DNA from: Hyphomicrobiales bacterium
GTDB lineage: Bacteria; Pseudomonadota; Alphaproteobacteria; Rhizobiales; Devosiaceae
Assembly (NCBI GenBank): GCA_026981645.1
Contig: JALSII010000052.1
Coordinates: 1-64,000, forward strand
Length of the DNA stretch: 64,000 bases
Direction: 5' to 3'
The notes under the pieces were generated by a model. That model had not been told where the DNA came from, searched no databases, and saw only the letters and a program-made list of their open reading frames with translations. Position numbers and translations under genes: made by a program. Shown here one piece after another: positions 46,882 through 56,450 of the stretch (within the stretch, counting starts at the first letter, position 1; each line of letters starts with the position of its first letter).

Positions 46882-47247
46882 GGCAATTTTCACCTTTCAA
46901 AACAGAGGGACAAAAAGGACTTTTAACATCAATTCTGACACAAAATTAAAAAACGCGCCGCCATTTTGGGGCACGTTCCTCGCATATCTGTATGAAGGGA
47001 GAAATTATTCTTGTCAATGAAAGGGCGCTAACCCCAAGTCAAGACTCAATTTTTGCCAAAAACGCCCGCATTCACAGGAATTTTTCCGGGAAAACCGGGA
47101 AAAACGCCTTGTCAGGGATTCTGGGGTTTGTGTAGTATTGTCGCAGTTGGAACCATGAAATATCGTGTGGCGGGCCAGCTCAATATACAAATTACAGTTT
47201 AAATGTCTGCTTGCCTCGGGCGGCGGAGCGAAGGGGGATTCTGTTTA
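46882..47247. promoter_or_regulatory. Divergent argD-gcrA control region
   Basis: 366 nt without a gene, holding both promoters. Three GANTC sites, the methylation target of CcrM and context for GcrA action, lie on the gcrA side (47043, 47117, 47237). A tandem repeat CCGGGAAAA-CCGGGAAAA occurs at 47086-47103. No CtrA or DnaA box is evident. Confidence 0.4.
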
Positions 47248-47775
47248 ATGAGCAGTAGCTGGACCGAAGAACGCGTTAGTGTACTCACCAAGCTGTGGAT
47301 GGAGGGCCTGAGCGCCTCCCAGATTGCCGGCGAGCTGGGTGAGGGTGTAACCCGCAATGCCGTAATCGGAAAAGTTCACCGGCTCAAACTCTCCGGCAGG
47401 GCCAAACCTGCAAATTCCTCCCAGCGGGCGGGCGGAGGAAGCCGCGCACCAAGGCGGCCAAAGTCAACGGGGGGCAGTTCAGGCTTCAAGCGTCGGGTTG
47501 TTTCCAGCCGGGCAGTTGGTTCTGCTGCGGTCAGTCCCGTTGAAATCGAGCAGGAGAATGTGCGGGTCAATCTCAACAATGTCACTGAATTGTTTATTCC
47601 TGTCGAGGAGCGCATTGGCATTTTGGGATTGACGGAAAAAACCTGCAAATGGCCCATTGGCGACCCCCTGCAGAAGGATTTTCACTTTTGCGGCCGGGAG
47701 TCCGATGAAAATGCCCCCTATTGCGGATTTCATGCCAAGCGCGCCTATCATACAATGGATCGCAAGAAGAAATAA
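47248..47775 (+). CDS. gcrA: GcrA cell-cycle regulator
   Basis: 175 residues from the ATG giving MSSSWTEERV (AAGGGGG upstream). The N-terminal DNA-binding domain (TKLWMEGLSASQIAGEL, TRNAVIGKVHRLKL) is followed by a basic, Ser/Gly-rich linker and the C-terminal sigma70-binding part with CKWPIGDP and FCGRESDENAPYCGFHAKRAY. GcrA is restricted to alphaproteobacteria and activates cell-division genes at CcrM-methylated promoters. It is convergent with phoB, 17 nt apart. Confidence 0.95.
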   Translation: MSSSWTEERVSVLTKLWMEGLSASQIAGELGEGVTRNAVIGKVHRLKLSGRAKPANSSQRAGGGSRAPRRPKSTGGSSGFKRRVVSSRAVGSAAVSPVEIEQENVRVNLNNVTELFIPVEERIGILGLTEKTCKWPIGDPLQKDFHFCGRESDENAPYCGFHAKRAYHTMDRKKK

Positions 47776-47792
47776 TCTGCATCAGGCTGTCT

Positions 47793-48497
47793 CTAGTTTT
47801 TTTTCACTCCGAACCGTTCGTCAAATGCATACCCGCTGCCACGAACGGTGCGAACAGGATCGGGTTGCCTGCCACGGTTGATAGCCTTGCGCAGGCGCCC
47901 GATGTGAACATCCACTGTGCGTTCATCCACATAGACCTCTGTTCCCCAGACATTGTCGAGCAACTGGGCCCTTGAATAGACCCGCCCCGGATTGCGCATT
48001 AAAAACTCCAGCAGCCTGAACTCGGTTGCAGCCAGATTTATATCCCTGTCGGCACGGCGCAGGCGGTGGTTTTCGCAGTCAAGCTCGATATCCCCGACCT
48101 TTAGCATGGTTGAGCTCAGTTGAGGGTTTGCACGCCGCAGCAGTGCTTCTATGCGCGCCAAAAGCTCGGGCATCGAAAACGGTTTGACCATATAATCATC
48201 AGCACCGGTTTTCAGTCCGCGGATTTTTTCCTCCTCAACCCCGCGTGCCGTCAACATGATTATGGGAACCCGTGCGGTCTTTTTGCGCTTGCGCCAGCGG
48301 CGGCACAATTCAATGCCCGAAAGGCCGGGCAACATCCAGTCAAGCAGGATGAGGTCGGGCACCGCATCAAGGGTCAACTCACTCGCCTCGTCACCATCCA
48401 TGGCAACAACAACCTGATAGCCTGCGGCTTCCAGATTATAACGCAGCATTATTGCGATATCATCCTGGTCCTCGACCACCAAAATCAATGGAGCCAT
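47793..48497 (-). CDS. phoB: Phosphate response regulator PhoB
   Basis: 234 residues from the ATG giving MAPLILVVED (GGGGAGG upstream). Receiver domain with acidic pocket VEDQDD and phospho-acceptor Asp in LILLDWMLPG, then an OmpR/PhoB winged helix (EFRLLEFLMRNPGRVYSRAQLL). Phosphorylated by PhoR in phosphate shortage, it binds Pho boxes such as those before pstS. Last gene of the phoR-pstSCAB-phoU-phoB run. Confidence 0.96.
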   Translation of the reverse strand: MAPLILVVEDQDDIAIMLRYNLEAAGYQVVVAMDGDEASELTLDAVPDLILLDWMLPGLSGIELCRRWRKRKKTARVPIIMLTARGVEEEKIRGLKTGADDYMVKPFSMPELLARIEALLRRANPQLSSTMLKVGDIELDCENHRLRRADRDINLAATEFRLLEFLMRNPGRVYSRAQLLDNVWGTEVYVDERTVDVHIGRLRKAINRGRQPDPVRTVRGSGYAFDERFGVKKN

Positions 48498-48513
48498 TTG
48501 TCGCCTCCCCAGT

Positions 48514-49218
48514 TCACGACACCTCGATAATTCCAGCCTCAAGGTCCGAAGGCAGGTTGCCCCCGGTTTCCACATAATAGGCTGCCTCAGCAATATTGGT
48601 GGCGTGATCCCCTGCCCGTTCCAGGTTTTTGGCGCAAAACAACAGATGCGTGCAATCGGTAATGTTGCGCGGATCCTCCATCATATAGGTTAAAAACTCC
48701 CGGAACAGGGACATATAAAGCGCATCAACCTCATCGTCAGCCCTAACCACGCGCACGCAGGCCTCAACATCATTGGAGGTTACCGTGTCCAGCGCCTTGT
48801 TGATCTGAGAGAGTACCATTTCGGACATGTGTTTGACGCCGGAGTAAAGTTGGGCGGCCATGCGTTTGTCGCTCATCCTGAGGGTGCGGCGAGAAATGTT
48901 CTTGGCCATGTCGCCTATACGCTCAAGGTCGGTTGCCACATGGATGGAGGCAACGATCCGGCGCAAATCTGCGGCCATGGGCTGGCGCCGGGCAATCATG
49001 GAGACAGCCTTTTCATCGATCAGGCGTTGCAGGTCATCAACTTTTTTATCGTCGCCCGCAACCTTGCGCGCCAGGTCATGATCAACCCGGACCAGCGCCA
49101 TGGTCGAGTTGATGATGGCCAGCTCTACCATGCCGCCCATTTCAGAAATCAGCCGGACTAGTTCGGCCAACTCGTCTTCATAGGATTGCACGATGTGGGG
49201 AGAAGGCGTTTGGGACAT
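48514..49218 (-). CDS. phoU: Phosphate signalling protein PhoU
   Basis: 234 residues, two PhoU three-helix repeats with metal-binding acidic motifs (e.g. DLERIGDMAKNI and NLERAGDHATNIAE). It links the state of the Pst transporter to PhoR, restraining the response when phosphate is plentiful. It lies 16 nt before phoB and 50 nt after pstB, a gap containing a copy of the dispersed motif. Confidence 0.95.
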   Translation of the reverse strand: MSQTPSPHIVQSYEDELAELVRLISEMGGMVELAIINSTMALVRVDHDLARKVAGDDKKVDDLQRLIDEKAVSMIARRQPMAADLRRIVASIHVATDLERIGDMAKNISRRTLRMSDKRMAAQLYSGVKHMSEMVLSQINKALDTVTSNDVEACVRVVRADDEVDALYMSLFREFLTYMMEDPRNITDCTHLLFCAKNLERAGDHATNIAEAAYYVETGGNLPSDLEAGIIEVS

Positions 49219-49246
49219 ATGATGTTCCTGTTTGTGAGCGCCAAAT

Positions 49247-49259
49247 TAGGGTCAGGACG
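49247..49259 (+). repeat. Dispersed motif copy 5 (partial)
   Basis: TAGGGTCAGGACG lies in the short pstB-phoU gap. It keeps the left half and centre of the motif and loses the last part of the palindrome. Confidence 0.45.
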
Positions 49260-49268
49260 TCAGCACCC

Positions 49269-50120
49269 CTAGCCAATGCGTCCGGTTATATAGTCCTGGG
49301 TTTTGCTATCAACGGGGTTAGTGAAAATCTGCTCGGTGTCACCCTTTTCGATGAGCTTTCCCATATGGAAAAAAGCGGTTTTCTGGCTCACGCGAGCCGC
49401 CTGCTGCATGGAATGGGTGACAATGACTATAGCGTAGTTTTCTCGCAATTCGTCAATCAGCTCTTCGATGATTGACGTTGCGATCGGGTCAAGAGCCGAG
49501 GCGGGTTCGTCCATGAGCAATATTTCGGGCTGAGTCGCTATGGCGCGCGCAATGCACAGGCGCTGTTGCTGGCCGCCGGAGAGGGATGTGCCTGAATCCT
49601 CAAGCCGGTTTGCAACTTCGTCAAAAAGTCCGGCACGTTTAAGGGATGCAACCACCAGCTCCTCCAGTTCCTGTTTGTCTTTTGTCATGCCATGAATGCG
49701 TGGTCCATAGGCCACATTTTCAAATATCGACTTGGGGAATGGATTGGGTTTCTGAAATACCATGCCCACCCGGGCGCGCAGTTCCACAACATCAATGGAA
49801 CGGTCATAAATATCCTGCCCGTCCAGGGTAATCGTTCCGGTAACTGCGCAGACGTCTATCGTGTCATTCATGCGATTGAAGCAGCGCAACAATGAGGATT
49901 TGCCACAGCCTGAGGGACCAATGAGCGAAAGCACCTCGTTGGGCATCACATCCAGATCAACATCAAACAGAGCCTGTTTGCCGCTGTAAAAAACACAAAC
50001 ATCGCGGGCGGAAATTTTCGGCTTCACCCCGGTCTCGGGGACAGGTGCCGCAGATGCGCAGGGAACCTTGGACAGGCCCGCAAGGCGTTCAGGGGCAGGG
50101 AACGTGTTTACATCAAGCAT
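49269..50120 (-). CDS. pstB: Phosphate ABC transporter ATPase
   Basis: 283 residues with Walker [11 protein letters not shown]-loop FQKPNPFP, signature [14 protein letters not shown], and Walker [13 protein letters not shown] (Ala where many have Thr). An N-terminal tail of about 30 residues precedes the ATPase domain. It powers PstSCA and takes part in PhoR signalling. AAGGAG precedes the start; pstA ends 14 nt upstream. Confidence 0.95.
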   Translation of the reverse strand: MLDVNTFPAPERLAGLSKVPCASAAPVPETGVKPKISARDVCVFYSGKQALFDVDLDVMPNEVLSLIGPSGCGKSSLLRCFNRMNDTIDVCAVTGTITLDGQDIYDRSIDVVELRARVGMVFQKPNPFPKSIFENVAYGPRIHGMTKDKQELEELVVASLKRAGLFDEVANRLEDSGTSLSGGQQQRLCIARAIATQPEILLMDEPASALDPIATSIIEELIDELRENYAIVIVTHSMQQAARVSQKTAFFHMGKLIEKGDTEQIFTNPVDSKTQDYITGRIG

Positions 50121-50134
50121 TTTTATCGGTCTCC

Positions 50135-51760
50135 TTACCAGCGTCTCTCAAATTGTTTGCGCAGCACCACCGCCAAAGCGTTCATGGCCACCAGAAAAGC
50201 GAGCAGCACCATGATGGCGGCTGATGTACGTTGTTGGAATGCAGGTTCGGGGAAGTCCGCCCACATGAAAATCTGAACCGGCAGCACGGTTGCCGGGTCG
50301 GTAAATCCGCCCGGAATATCGACCACAAAGGCCACCATGCCGATCATCAGAAGAGGCGCGGTTTCCCCGAGCGCCTGAGCCATGCCAATGATGGTGCCGG
50401 TGAGAATTCCAGGCATGGCCAGGGGCAGAACATGATGGAGCACCACCTGCATTTTTGAAGCGCCAATGCCCAGTGCCGCTTCGCGAATAGAAGGAGGAAC
50501 CGCACGCAGGGCAGCCCGCGAGGCAATGATTATCGTGGGCAGGGTCATCAGCGCCAGCACCATGCCCCCGACAAGGGGGGCCGAGCGCGGCATCCCGAAA
50601 AACGTGAGGAATACCGCAAGACCCAGAAGGCCAAAAACAATCGAGGGCACCGCCGCCAGGTTGTTGATGTTGACTTCAACCAGAGCCGTCCAGCGATTGC
50701 GCGGAGCGAACTCCTCCAGATAAACGGCGGCGGCAACACCAAGGGGAAAGGAAAGACTCAGCGTCACAATCAATGTGAGGGCAGTGCCCACCACCGCCCC
50801 CAGAATCCCCGCCATTTCAGGCTCGCGGCTGGCGCCTTTGGTGAAAAACAGCGTGTTGAATTGAGACTGAACAAGCTGGCGCTCCACAAGAGCATCAGTC
50901 CAGACAATTTCCTGGTCGGAGAAATTGCGATTGGCTTCGGGCACCTCAATCAGGCGTATCTGCCAATCAACGACTTCAGGGTTCTTTGTCAAAGTGAGGG
51001 GCAACAGAGCACGCGCGCTGGCAAAACCGGGGCCCAGTGTCTCCAGTTTGAGCACCCCGCCATTGGCATAGAATAAAATAGAAGGCATGTCCCGGTCCAG
51101 GGCAATTCCGGCATTGAAAGCTGAATTCTCCTGCTGAGCGCCCTGCAAGGCAGGGTTTGTGAAATTTTTCAACGCAGAGAGAAGGGCTGTGCCGGATATC
51201 TGGAAATTGCCGCTGCTCGCCTCGATATTTACCGGAGCCGTGCCGGTGCGATACTCACTGTGGCTGATCTGCCCCTTCAGATAGAGATCGGCGAAATCAG
51301 ACAAAGGAAGTGAAAGAGGCTTTTGGCCATTTAGCTGCTCGGGATCTTCAATCAGAGCCTCGCGCAGCAATACCGGAGCGCCGGGGGAAACCAGCCCGGA
51401 AAGCGCCCGTTTGGCGCTGCGCCCTGAAACCTGAGGGAACTGCGCACGAATGGCGGTGCGCACTATGGCGTCATAATCAGCGTTGTGAATGCTCTCAGGC
51501 GAAATGCCGTTCTGGTTGCCAATCGTTGTTTCGTTCAACTCCAGTGGGAGTTGAACAAAGTTGTAGGTAAAGGCGGGCCAGCCCTGCACAAAGATGGTGG
51601 TGAAAAGAAACAGCAAAAACGCAATCGACACCCCGATAGCTGAAAAACTGAGTGTCTTGAAAATCCATTCACTGCGATAGCGGGCTTTCAGCCGCCTGCG
51701 CGCCGCAACCCCGGTGTGTATCGTGTTGGCGCTTTCAGGTTGATTGGAAAAATCAGTCAT
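50135..51760 (-). CDS. pstA: Phosphate ABC permease PstA, with large periplasmic insert
   Basis: 541 residues, much longer than E. coli PstA (about 300). A membrane segment at about 38-58 is followed by roughly 250 residues of soluble, probably periplasmic sequence, and then the permease core from about 316 ([20 protein letters not shown]) with its ATPase-contact loop [21 protein letters not shown] split over about 420-445. Extended PstA proteins occur in alphaproteobacteria. It overlaps pstC by 8 nt. Confidence 0.92.
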   Translation of the reverse strand: MTDFSNQPESANTIHTGVAARRRLKARYRSEWIFKTLSFSAIGVSIAFLLFLFTTIFVQGWPAFTYNFVQLPLELNETTIGNQNGISPESIHNADYDAIVRTAIRAQFPQVSGRSAKRALSGLVSPGAPVLLREALIEDPEQLNGQKPLSLPLSDFADLYLKGQISHSEYRTGTAPVNIEASSGNFQISGTALLSALKNFTNPALQGAQQENSAFNAGIALDRDMPSILFYANGGVLKLETLGPGFASARALLPLTLTKNPEVVDWQIRLIEVPEANRNFSDQEIVWTDALVERQLVQSQFNTLFFTKGASREPEMAGILGAVVGTALTLIVTLSLSFPLGVAAAVYLEEFAPRNRWTALVEVNINNLAAVPSIVFGLLGLAVFLTFFGMPRSAPLVGGMVLALMTLPTIIIASRAALRAVPPSIREAALGIGASKMQVVLHHVLPLAMPGILTGTIIGMAQALGETAPLLMIGMVAFVVDIPGGFTDPATVLPVQIFMWADFPEPAFQQRTSAAIMVLLAFLVAMNALAVVLRKQFERRW

Positions 51761-53147
51761 ATTGCTCCTGATATTTTTTTACCACCTGCAAGGCGATGAC
51801 GTTCAGGGTGAGCGTTACCAGAAACAAAACCAGCGCCAACGCAAAGGCGGAAAGCGTTTTGGCGCTGTCAAAGGCGCTGTCGCCGGTTAACAGGGTAACA
51901 ATCTGAACGGTCACTGTGGTCACCGCCTCAAGGGGGTTGATGGTGAGATTGGCGGCAAGGCCCGCAGCCATCACCACAATCATTGTTTCACCAATGGCGC
52001 GGGATATGGCCAGCATCAGAGCCGAAACAATGCCGGGAAGCGCGGCAGGCAGAACAACTTTGCGAATAGTCTCAGACTTTGTCGCTCCAAGAGCGGCCGA
52101 GCCGTCACGCAGGCTTTCAGGGACCGCATTTATCACGTCGTCGGATAGTGAGGAAACAAAGGGGATAATCATCACCCCAAGGATGATGCCGGCAGCCAGC
52201 GCACTTTCAGAGGAAACCGTCAGACCGAAGCTTTCCCCGCTTTTCCGGAAAAACGGGGCAACAGTCAGTGCGGCGAAAAACCCGTAAACAACTGTTGGAA
52301 TGCCTGCGAGCAATTCCATCACCGGCTTGGCAACCACACGCACGCGAGCAGGAGCATAATCAGAGAGATATATGGCAGCCAGCAGCCCGATGGGCGCAGC
52401 AACACTTATGGCGATGGCGCTGATGAGAAGCGTTCCGGCAAACACCGGCACCGCGCCAAAAATCTGGGCGTTGCGGGCCGCTGTCGCTTCGGCTCCGGCG
52501 CCCTCAAAAGCACTTTGCGGGCTCCAGTGGGTGCCGAACAGGAAATCGCTCACAGAGACGAACCTGAAGAACTGGAGTGTCTCAAACACCAGCGAGAACA
52601 CGATGCCAAGGGTTGTGAGAATGGCAATTCCCGAGGCCGCCATCAGAAGATAAAGCACGGCTTTTTCCACAAACTGGCGTGCGCGCAGCTGAGGTGTAAT
52701 GCGACGCCAGCCCATAATAGTACCAAGGGAAAAGCCGAGCAGGGCAAGAACCAAAAAGAATGAATTTACGAGCCGCGTTCCTTCCCGGTAAATAGCCGCG
52801 GCTTTTTCGGCCAGGGAGGTTATCTGACCAAATACAGTGCCAGACATCTGCTCCCGGGCCGTTTCCAGTATGATTGCGCGCTGGTCAGTTCCAAGAACAT
52901 CAAACTCCGCTCCCAACTGGCCCGCCACAAAATGCTCAGTTATAGTGCCTGAGAACGCGACCCACAACATGCCAATCAGAGCCGCAGGGGCGCATCCGAA
53001 AATCAGCAAATAGGCCCCGTGATATTCCTGCTTTGAATGCAGGGAGGCGACCTCGCCCCTGACCAGGGCACGGACACGGGCGCGTCCGGTAAAATAAAGA
53101 GCGCCGGAAACTGCTATCAGAGCGGAAATCGTGAGCCAGATTGACAC
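51753..53147 (-). CDS. pstC: Phosphate ABC permease PstC
   Basis: 464 residues with a GTG start (AAGGAG upstream). N-terminal membrane segments at about 3-20 and 48-66, a soluble stretch, then the permease core with the loop SLRDGSAALGATKSE. It forms the phosphate channel with PstA. It lies 43 nt after pstS in the operon. Confidence 0.93.
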   Translation of the reverse strand: MSIWLTISALIAVSGALYFTGRARVRALVRGEVASLHSKQEYHGAYLLIFGCAPAALIGMLWVAFSGTITEHFVAGQLGAEFDVLGTDQRAIILETAREQMSGTVFGQITSLAEKAAAIYREGTRLVNSFFLVLALLGFSLGTIMGWRRITPQLRARQFVEKAVLYLLMAASGIAILTTLGIVFSLVFETLQFFRFVSVSDFLFGTHWSPQSAFEGAGAEATAARNAQIFGAVPVFAGTLLISAIAISVAAPIGLLAAIYLSDYAPARVRVVAKPVMELLAGIPTVVYGFFAALTVAPFFRKSGESFGLTVSSESALAAGIILGVMIIPFVSSLSDDVINAVPESLRDGSAALGATKSETIRKVVLPAALPGIVSALMLAISRAIGETMIVVMAAGLAANLTINPLEAVTTVTVQIVTLLTGDSAFDSAKTLSAFALALVLFLVTLTLNVIALQVVKKYQEQYD

Positions 53148-53190
53148 TGAGTTTACTCTCCTTTTCGAGTGAAACCGAAGAAGCGGGCAG

Positions 53191-54198
53191 CTAGTATTTC
53201 TGAACCGGTGTCAGGTTGTTGATATCGGCGATTACCGTCTGGCGATCTTCATCGGAGAGCGGAATAAGCCCCTTCTCTCCCAGATATCCATCTTCACCCG
53301 CAGCCCCTTCAGAAGTGAAGGTCAGGGCATATTCAACAATGCCGGGGATCACACCCACATGTTCTTTCTTGATATAAAAATAGAGCGATCGGGCAATGGG
53401 ATATGTTCCAGCGGCGATATTCTCAAATTCGGGTTTGACATCGTCAACAATGGCCCCGTGCAGGGTGTCAGCGTTCTGATCGAGGAAGGAGAACCCGAAA
53501 ATTCCGATTGCAGAACTGTTGGCGGCGAGTTTTTGCACGATCAGATTGTCGTTCTCGCCGGCATCCACATACACGCCATCTTCACGGATATCCCCACATT
53601 TGTTCTCTTCGATGCCATCCTGACAGGCCTCGTGCATGACCAGTTCAACAAAGGCGTCGCGGGTGCCGGAGGTGGGAGGAGGGCCCAGCACCTCAATGGC
53701 CACATCAGGCAGGGAGGGGTCAATCTCAGACCATTGCCTGTAGGGGTTGGCAACCGGTTTACCCTCAACAATGATGTTGCGGGCCAGTGCGGAAAAAATC
53801 TGCTCACGAGAGAGGTTGAACTCAGGTCCCGATTTGGAATTGGCAAGCACAATGCCGTCAAAGCCTATTCTCACCTGAACGGGTGTCACCCCATTGGCAA
53901 TACAGGTCTCAATTTCGGAGTTTTTAATGCGCCGGGAAGCGTTTGCGATGTCTGGAGTGTTGGTGCCCACACCTGCACAAAACAGCTTCAGGCCACCCCC
54001 CGAACCGGTGGATTCAATTATTGGGGTCGGAAAACCCGTGGTCTGTCCGAAGCGTTCAGCAACAGAGGTGGCAAACGGAAAAACCGTGGATGATCCAACA
54101 ATCTGGAGTTGGTCGCGGGACTGGGCCAAGGCGACACCTGTCATCAGGGAACCAAAGGAGGCAAGGGCAATTGCAAGCACTGTCAGAGAGGTTTTCAT
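53191..54198 (-). CDS. pstS: Periplasmic phosphate-binding protein
   Basis: 335 residues, signal peptide ending at about residue 25 (GVALAQ). Phosphate-contact motifs include VGSSTVFPFA near the mature N-terminus, STGSGGG, and the PPPTSGTRDAF loop. High-affinity phosphate capture for PstCAB. Two tandem Pho boxes lie 67-106 nt upstream. Confidence 0.95.
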   Translation of the reverse strand: MKTSLTVLAIALASFGSLMTGVALAQSRDQLQIVGSSTVFPFATSVAERFGQTTGFPTPIIESTGSGGGLKLFCAGVGTNTPDIANASRRIKNSEIETCIANGVTPVQVRIGFDGIVLANSKSGPEFNLSREQIFSALARNIIVEGKPVANPYRQWSEIDPSLPDVAIEVLGPPPTSGTRDAFVELVMHEACQDGIEENKCGDIREDGVYVDAGENDNLIVQKLAANSSAIGIFGFSFLDQNADTLHGAIVDDVKPEFENIAAGTYPIARSLYFYIKKEHVGVIPGIVEYALTFTSEGAAGEDGYLGEKGLIPLSDEDRQTVIADINNLTPVQKY

Positions 54199-54264
54199 AA
54201 GCGTTTTCCATCAGGACGGTTAATTCAGGCTTCTTGAGAAGCGCCCTCACATTAGATGCTTCAC

Positions 54265-54304
54265 ATAACAGCCACATGTCGCCTGCATGACAGTTGCATG
54301 ACGC
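54265..54304 (-). promoter_or_regulatory. Tandem Pho boxes upstream of pstS
   Basis: On the minus strand GCGTCATGCAACTGTCAT (54304-54287) and GCGACATGTGGCTGTTAT (54282-54265) each resemble the CTGTCAT-N4-CTGTCAT PhoB site and are spaced 22 nt apart, two helical turns. They should bind phosphorylated PhoB and drive pstSCAB-phoU-phoB separately from phoR. Confidence 0.85.
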
Positions 54305-54367
54305 CATAATGGTTTGATGTTGCTTTGTTTTTCAGAGGCCTTGAAGGCCAAAGAAGCCAGTGACCGC

Positions 54368-55462
54368 TTACCGGGGCAGCAGAATTTCTATTCTGGTGCC
54401 TTCCTGCAGGGTGCTGGAAATATTGAGCTGGCCATGGTGACGGCTCACGATATGCTTGACGATGGCCAGGCCCAGCCCGGTACCTTTTTTCTGGCGGTTT
54501 TGTTCCCCCTCCACCCGGTAAAAGCGCTCGGTCAGCCGGGGCACATGGGCCTTGGCGATGCCCGCTCCATAATCTCTTACGCTGAGTACAAAGGCAAAAT
54601 CGGTGCGCCGGACGGTTGGGCGCAATTCCACGTCAACCCGGCCCCCGCTCCCGCCATATTTGAGCGCGTTGTCAATGAGGTTTTCCAGAACCTCGTAAAG
54701 CTCATCACGGTCGCCGGTGACGAATGCCGGCTCTTCAGGGATTTTCAGTTCAATCTTAACTCCGGATTTTTCAATCTGGGTTTGAAGGCCTTCCTTCACT
54801 TCCAGAATGAGCGCGACCAGATCGGTTTTTTCCGTGGGCCTCACGTGCTGGCGCAACTCAAGGCGCGAAAGCGAAAGCAGGTCATCGATGAGCTTTGACA
54901 TGCGCTCGGCCTGCTGGCGCATGACCGGCAAAAACCTCTCCCGGGCCTCCTTGTCATTGGCAGCGGCCCCGAGCAGAGTATCCACAAAGCCGATGAGAGA
55001 CGTCAGCGGCGTGCGCAATTCGTGACTGACATTGGCGACAAAATCCACCCGCATGGTTTCGGTACGTTTCTGTTCGGTGCGGTTTTCCAGCGTCACCAGC
55101 AGAAATTCATCGAAACTCTCGCCCTCGGGGAGGTTCAGGGGCGCAACGGTGATAGAATACCAGGTCATGTTGGGAAAGGATTGCAGCACTTGCACAGTGT
55201 GGGGGGTGCCGGTCTGGCGCACCTCTTCCATGGCGCTTAAGAATTCAGGGTGCCGGATAGCAAAACTTATGGGCTCGCCAATTCGGGCGCCGGGCAGTTC
55301 ATGAATTGCAGCGGGATTCATGTGCAATACTTCTTCTCTGGTGCTCAGGATGAGACAGGGCGCAACGATTGCGTCAGCAAACGCCTCAGCCACGGCTCCG
55401 GGTTGCGGCTGGGGTTCCTGTTCTTCGTCCATTGCATCTGAAGGCGGATTTTCTTCAACCAT
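54368..55462 (-). CDS. phoR: Phosphate sensor histidine kinase PhoR
   Basis: 364 residues. A PAS-like N-terminal domain (about 25-125), then HisKA with VSHELRTPLTSL (phospho-acceptor His) and HATPase_c with NLIDNALKYG, DYGAGI and GTGLGLAIVKH. I see no N-terminal membrane segment, unlike E. coli PhoR, so it may be soluble or held by PstSCAB/PhoU. It is the first gene of the phosphate run, 169 nt before pstS. Confidence 0.93.
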   Translation of the reverse strand: MVEENPPSDAMDEEQEPQPQPGAVAEAFADAIVAPCLILSTREEVLHMNPAAIHELPGARIGEPISFAIRHPEFLSAMEEVRQTGTPHTVQVLQSFPNMTWYSITVAPLNLPEGESFDEFLLVTLENRTEQKRTETMRVDFVANVSHELRTPLTSLIGFVDTLLGAAANDKEARERFLPVMRQQAERMSKLIDDLLSLSRLELRQHVRPTEKTDLVALILEVKEGLQTQIEKSGVKIELKIPEEPAFVTGDRDELYEVLENLIDNALKYGGSGGRVDVELRPTVRRTDFAFVLSVRDYGAGIAKAHVPRLTERFYRVEGEQNRQKKGTGLGLAIVKHIVSRHHGQLNISSTLQEGTRIEILLPR

Positions 55463-55577
55463 GGGACCTTAAACGACCAATTTTGTCCGATTGTCAAACC
55501 AGGGGCTTGCATTGAGAGTTTGAAGTCAACACTCTGGCGGAATAATTTCGCATCTTCTGCAACAGGGCATCTAAAAA

Positions 55578-56444
55578 ATGAAACTGGCACAAGCACTGGA
55601 AAACTTTGACCTTGATAATCCTGAACTCCCGCAAATCATCGCCAAGAACGCCCTGACTTCGGGGGACTATCCTTACGACAAAAAACAAAAAAGCCGGCTT
55701 TATGAAAAAACCCTGCTGGCGCTGCAAATCGAATTGGTAAAGCTGCAAACCCATCTCATGGAGAGTGATCAGCGCATCGTTATTGTTTTCGAGGGACGCG
55801 ATGCGGCGGGGAAAGGAGGCACCATCAAGCGTTATACCCAAAACATCAACCCCCGCCATGTCCGGGTCGTGGCCCTGCCCAAACCCTCGGACCGGGAACA
55901 GTTGCAGTGGTATTTTCAGCGCTATGTGCCTCACCTGCCCACGGCGGGGGAGACGGTTCTGTTTGACCGCTCGTGGTATAACCGGGCGGTAGTGGAACCG
56001 GTTATGGGGTTTTGCACCCCGGCACAGACGGAGACCTTTTTGACAGAGGTTCCCAATTTCGAGCGCATGCTGGCCGATGACGGCATTCTACTCTTCAAGT
56101 TCTGGCTCAACATCAGCCGGCCCATGCAGATCAAGCGATTTCACGACCGGCGACATGACCCGCTCAAGCAGTGGAAGCTCTCCCCGGTTGATCTGAAGGC
56201 CCTCACCCGCTGGAATGAATATACCAGTGCCCGCGACGAGATGCTGAAACGCACCCACGCCGATTACGCACCGTGGACGGTGGTTCGGGCCAATGACAAG
56301 CGCAGGGCGCGACTGGCCGTTATTGCGCATGTTCTCTCAGGGATTGACTACAAGGGACGGGACAAAGCTCTGGTCAACGACCGGGACGACCGGATTATCA
56401 TGCCGGCCCCGGATTTTCTCAAATACATCGCCCCCGAGGAATAG
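55578..56444 (+). CDS. ppk2: Polyphosphate kinase 2 family protein
   Basis: 288 residues. Walker A GRDAAGKGG, the family Walker B DRSWYNRAVVEP and the lid region RFHDRRHDPLKQWK mark PPK2 class I. These enzymes use polyphosphate to phosphorylate nucleoside diphosphates or run in reverse. It is divergent from phoR, fitting a phosphate-storage role, though I see no convincing Pho box in the 115-nt gap. It is convergent with the mannitol dehydrogenase-family gene, 6 nt away. Confidence 0.92.
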   Translation: MKLAQALENFDLDNPELPQIIAKNALTSGDYPYDKKQKSRLYEKTLLALQIELVKLQTHLMESDQRIVIVFEGRDAAGKGGTIKRYTQNINPRHVRVVALPKPSDREQLQWYFQRYVPHLPTAGETVLFDRSWYNRAVVEPVMGFCTPAQTETFLTEVPNFERMLADDGILLFKFWLNISRPMQIKRFHDRRHDPLKQWKLSPVDLKALTRWNEYTSARDEMLKRTHADYAPWTVVRANDKRRARLAVIAHVLSGIDYKGRDKALVNDRDDRIIMPAPDFLKYIAPEE

Positions 56445-56450
56445 AGCCGC

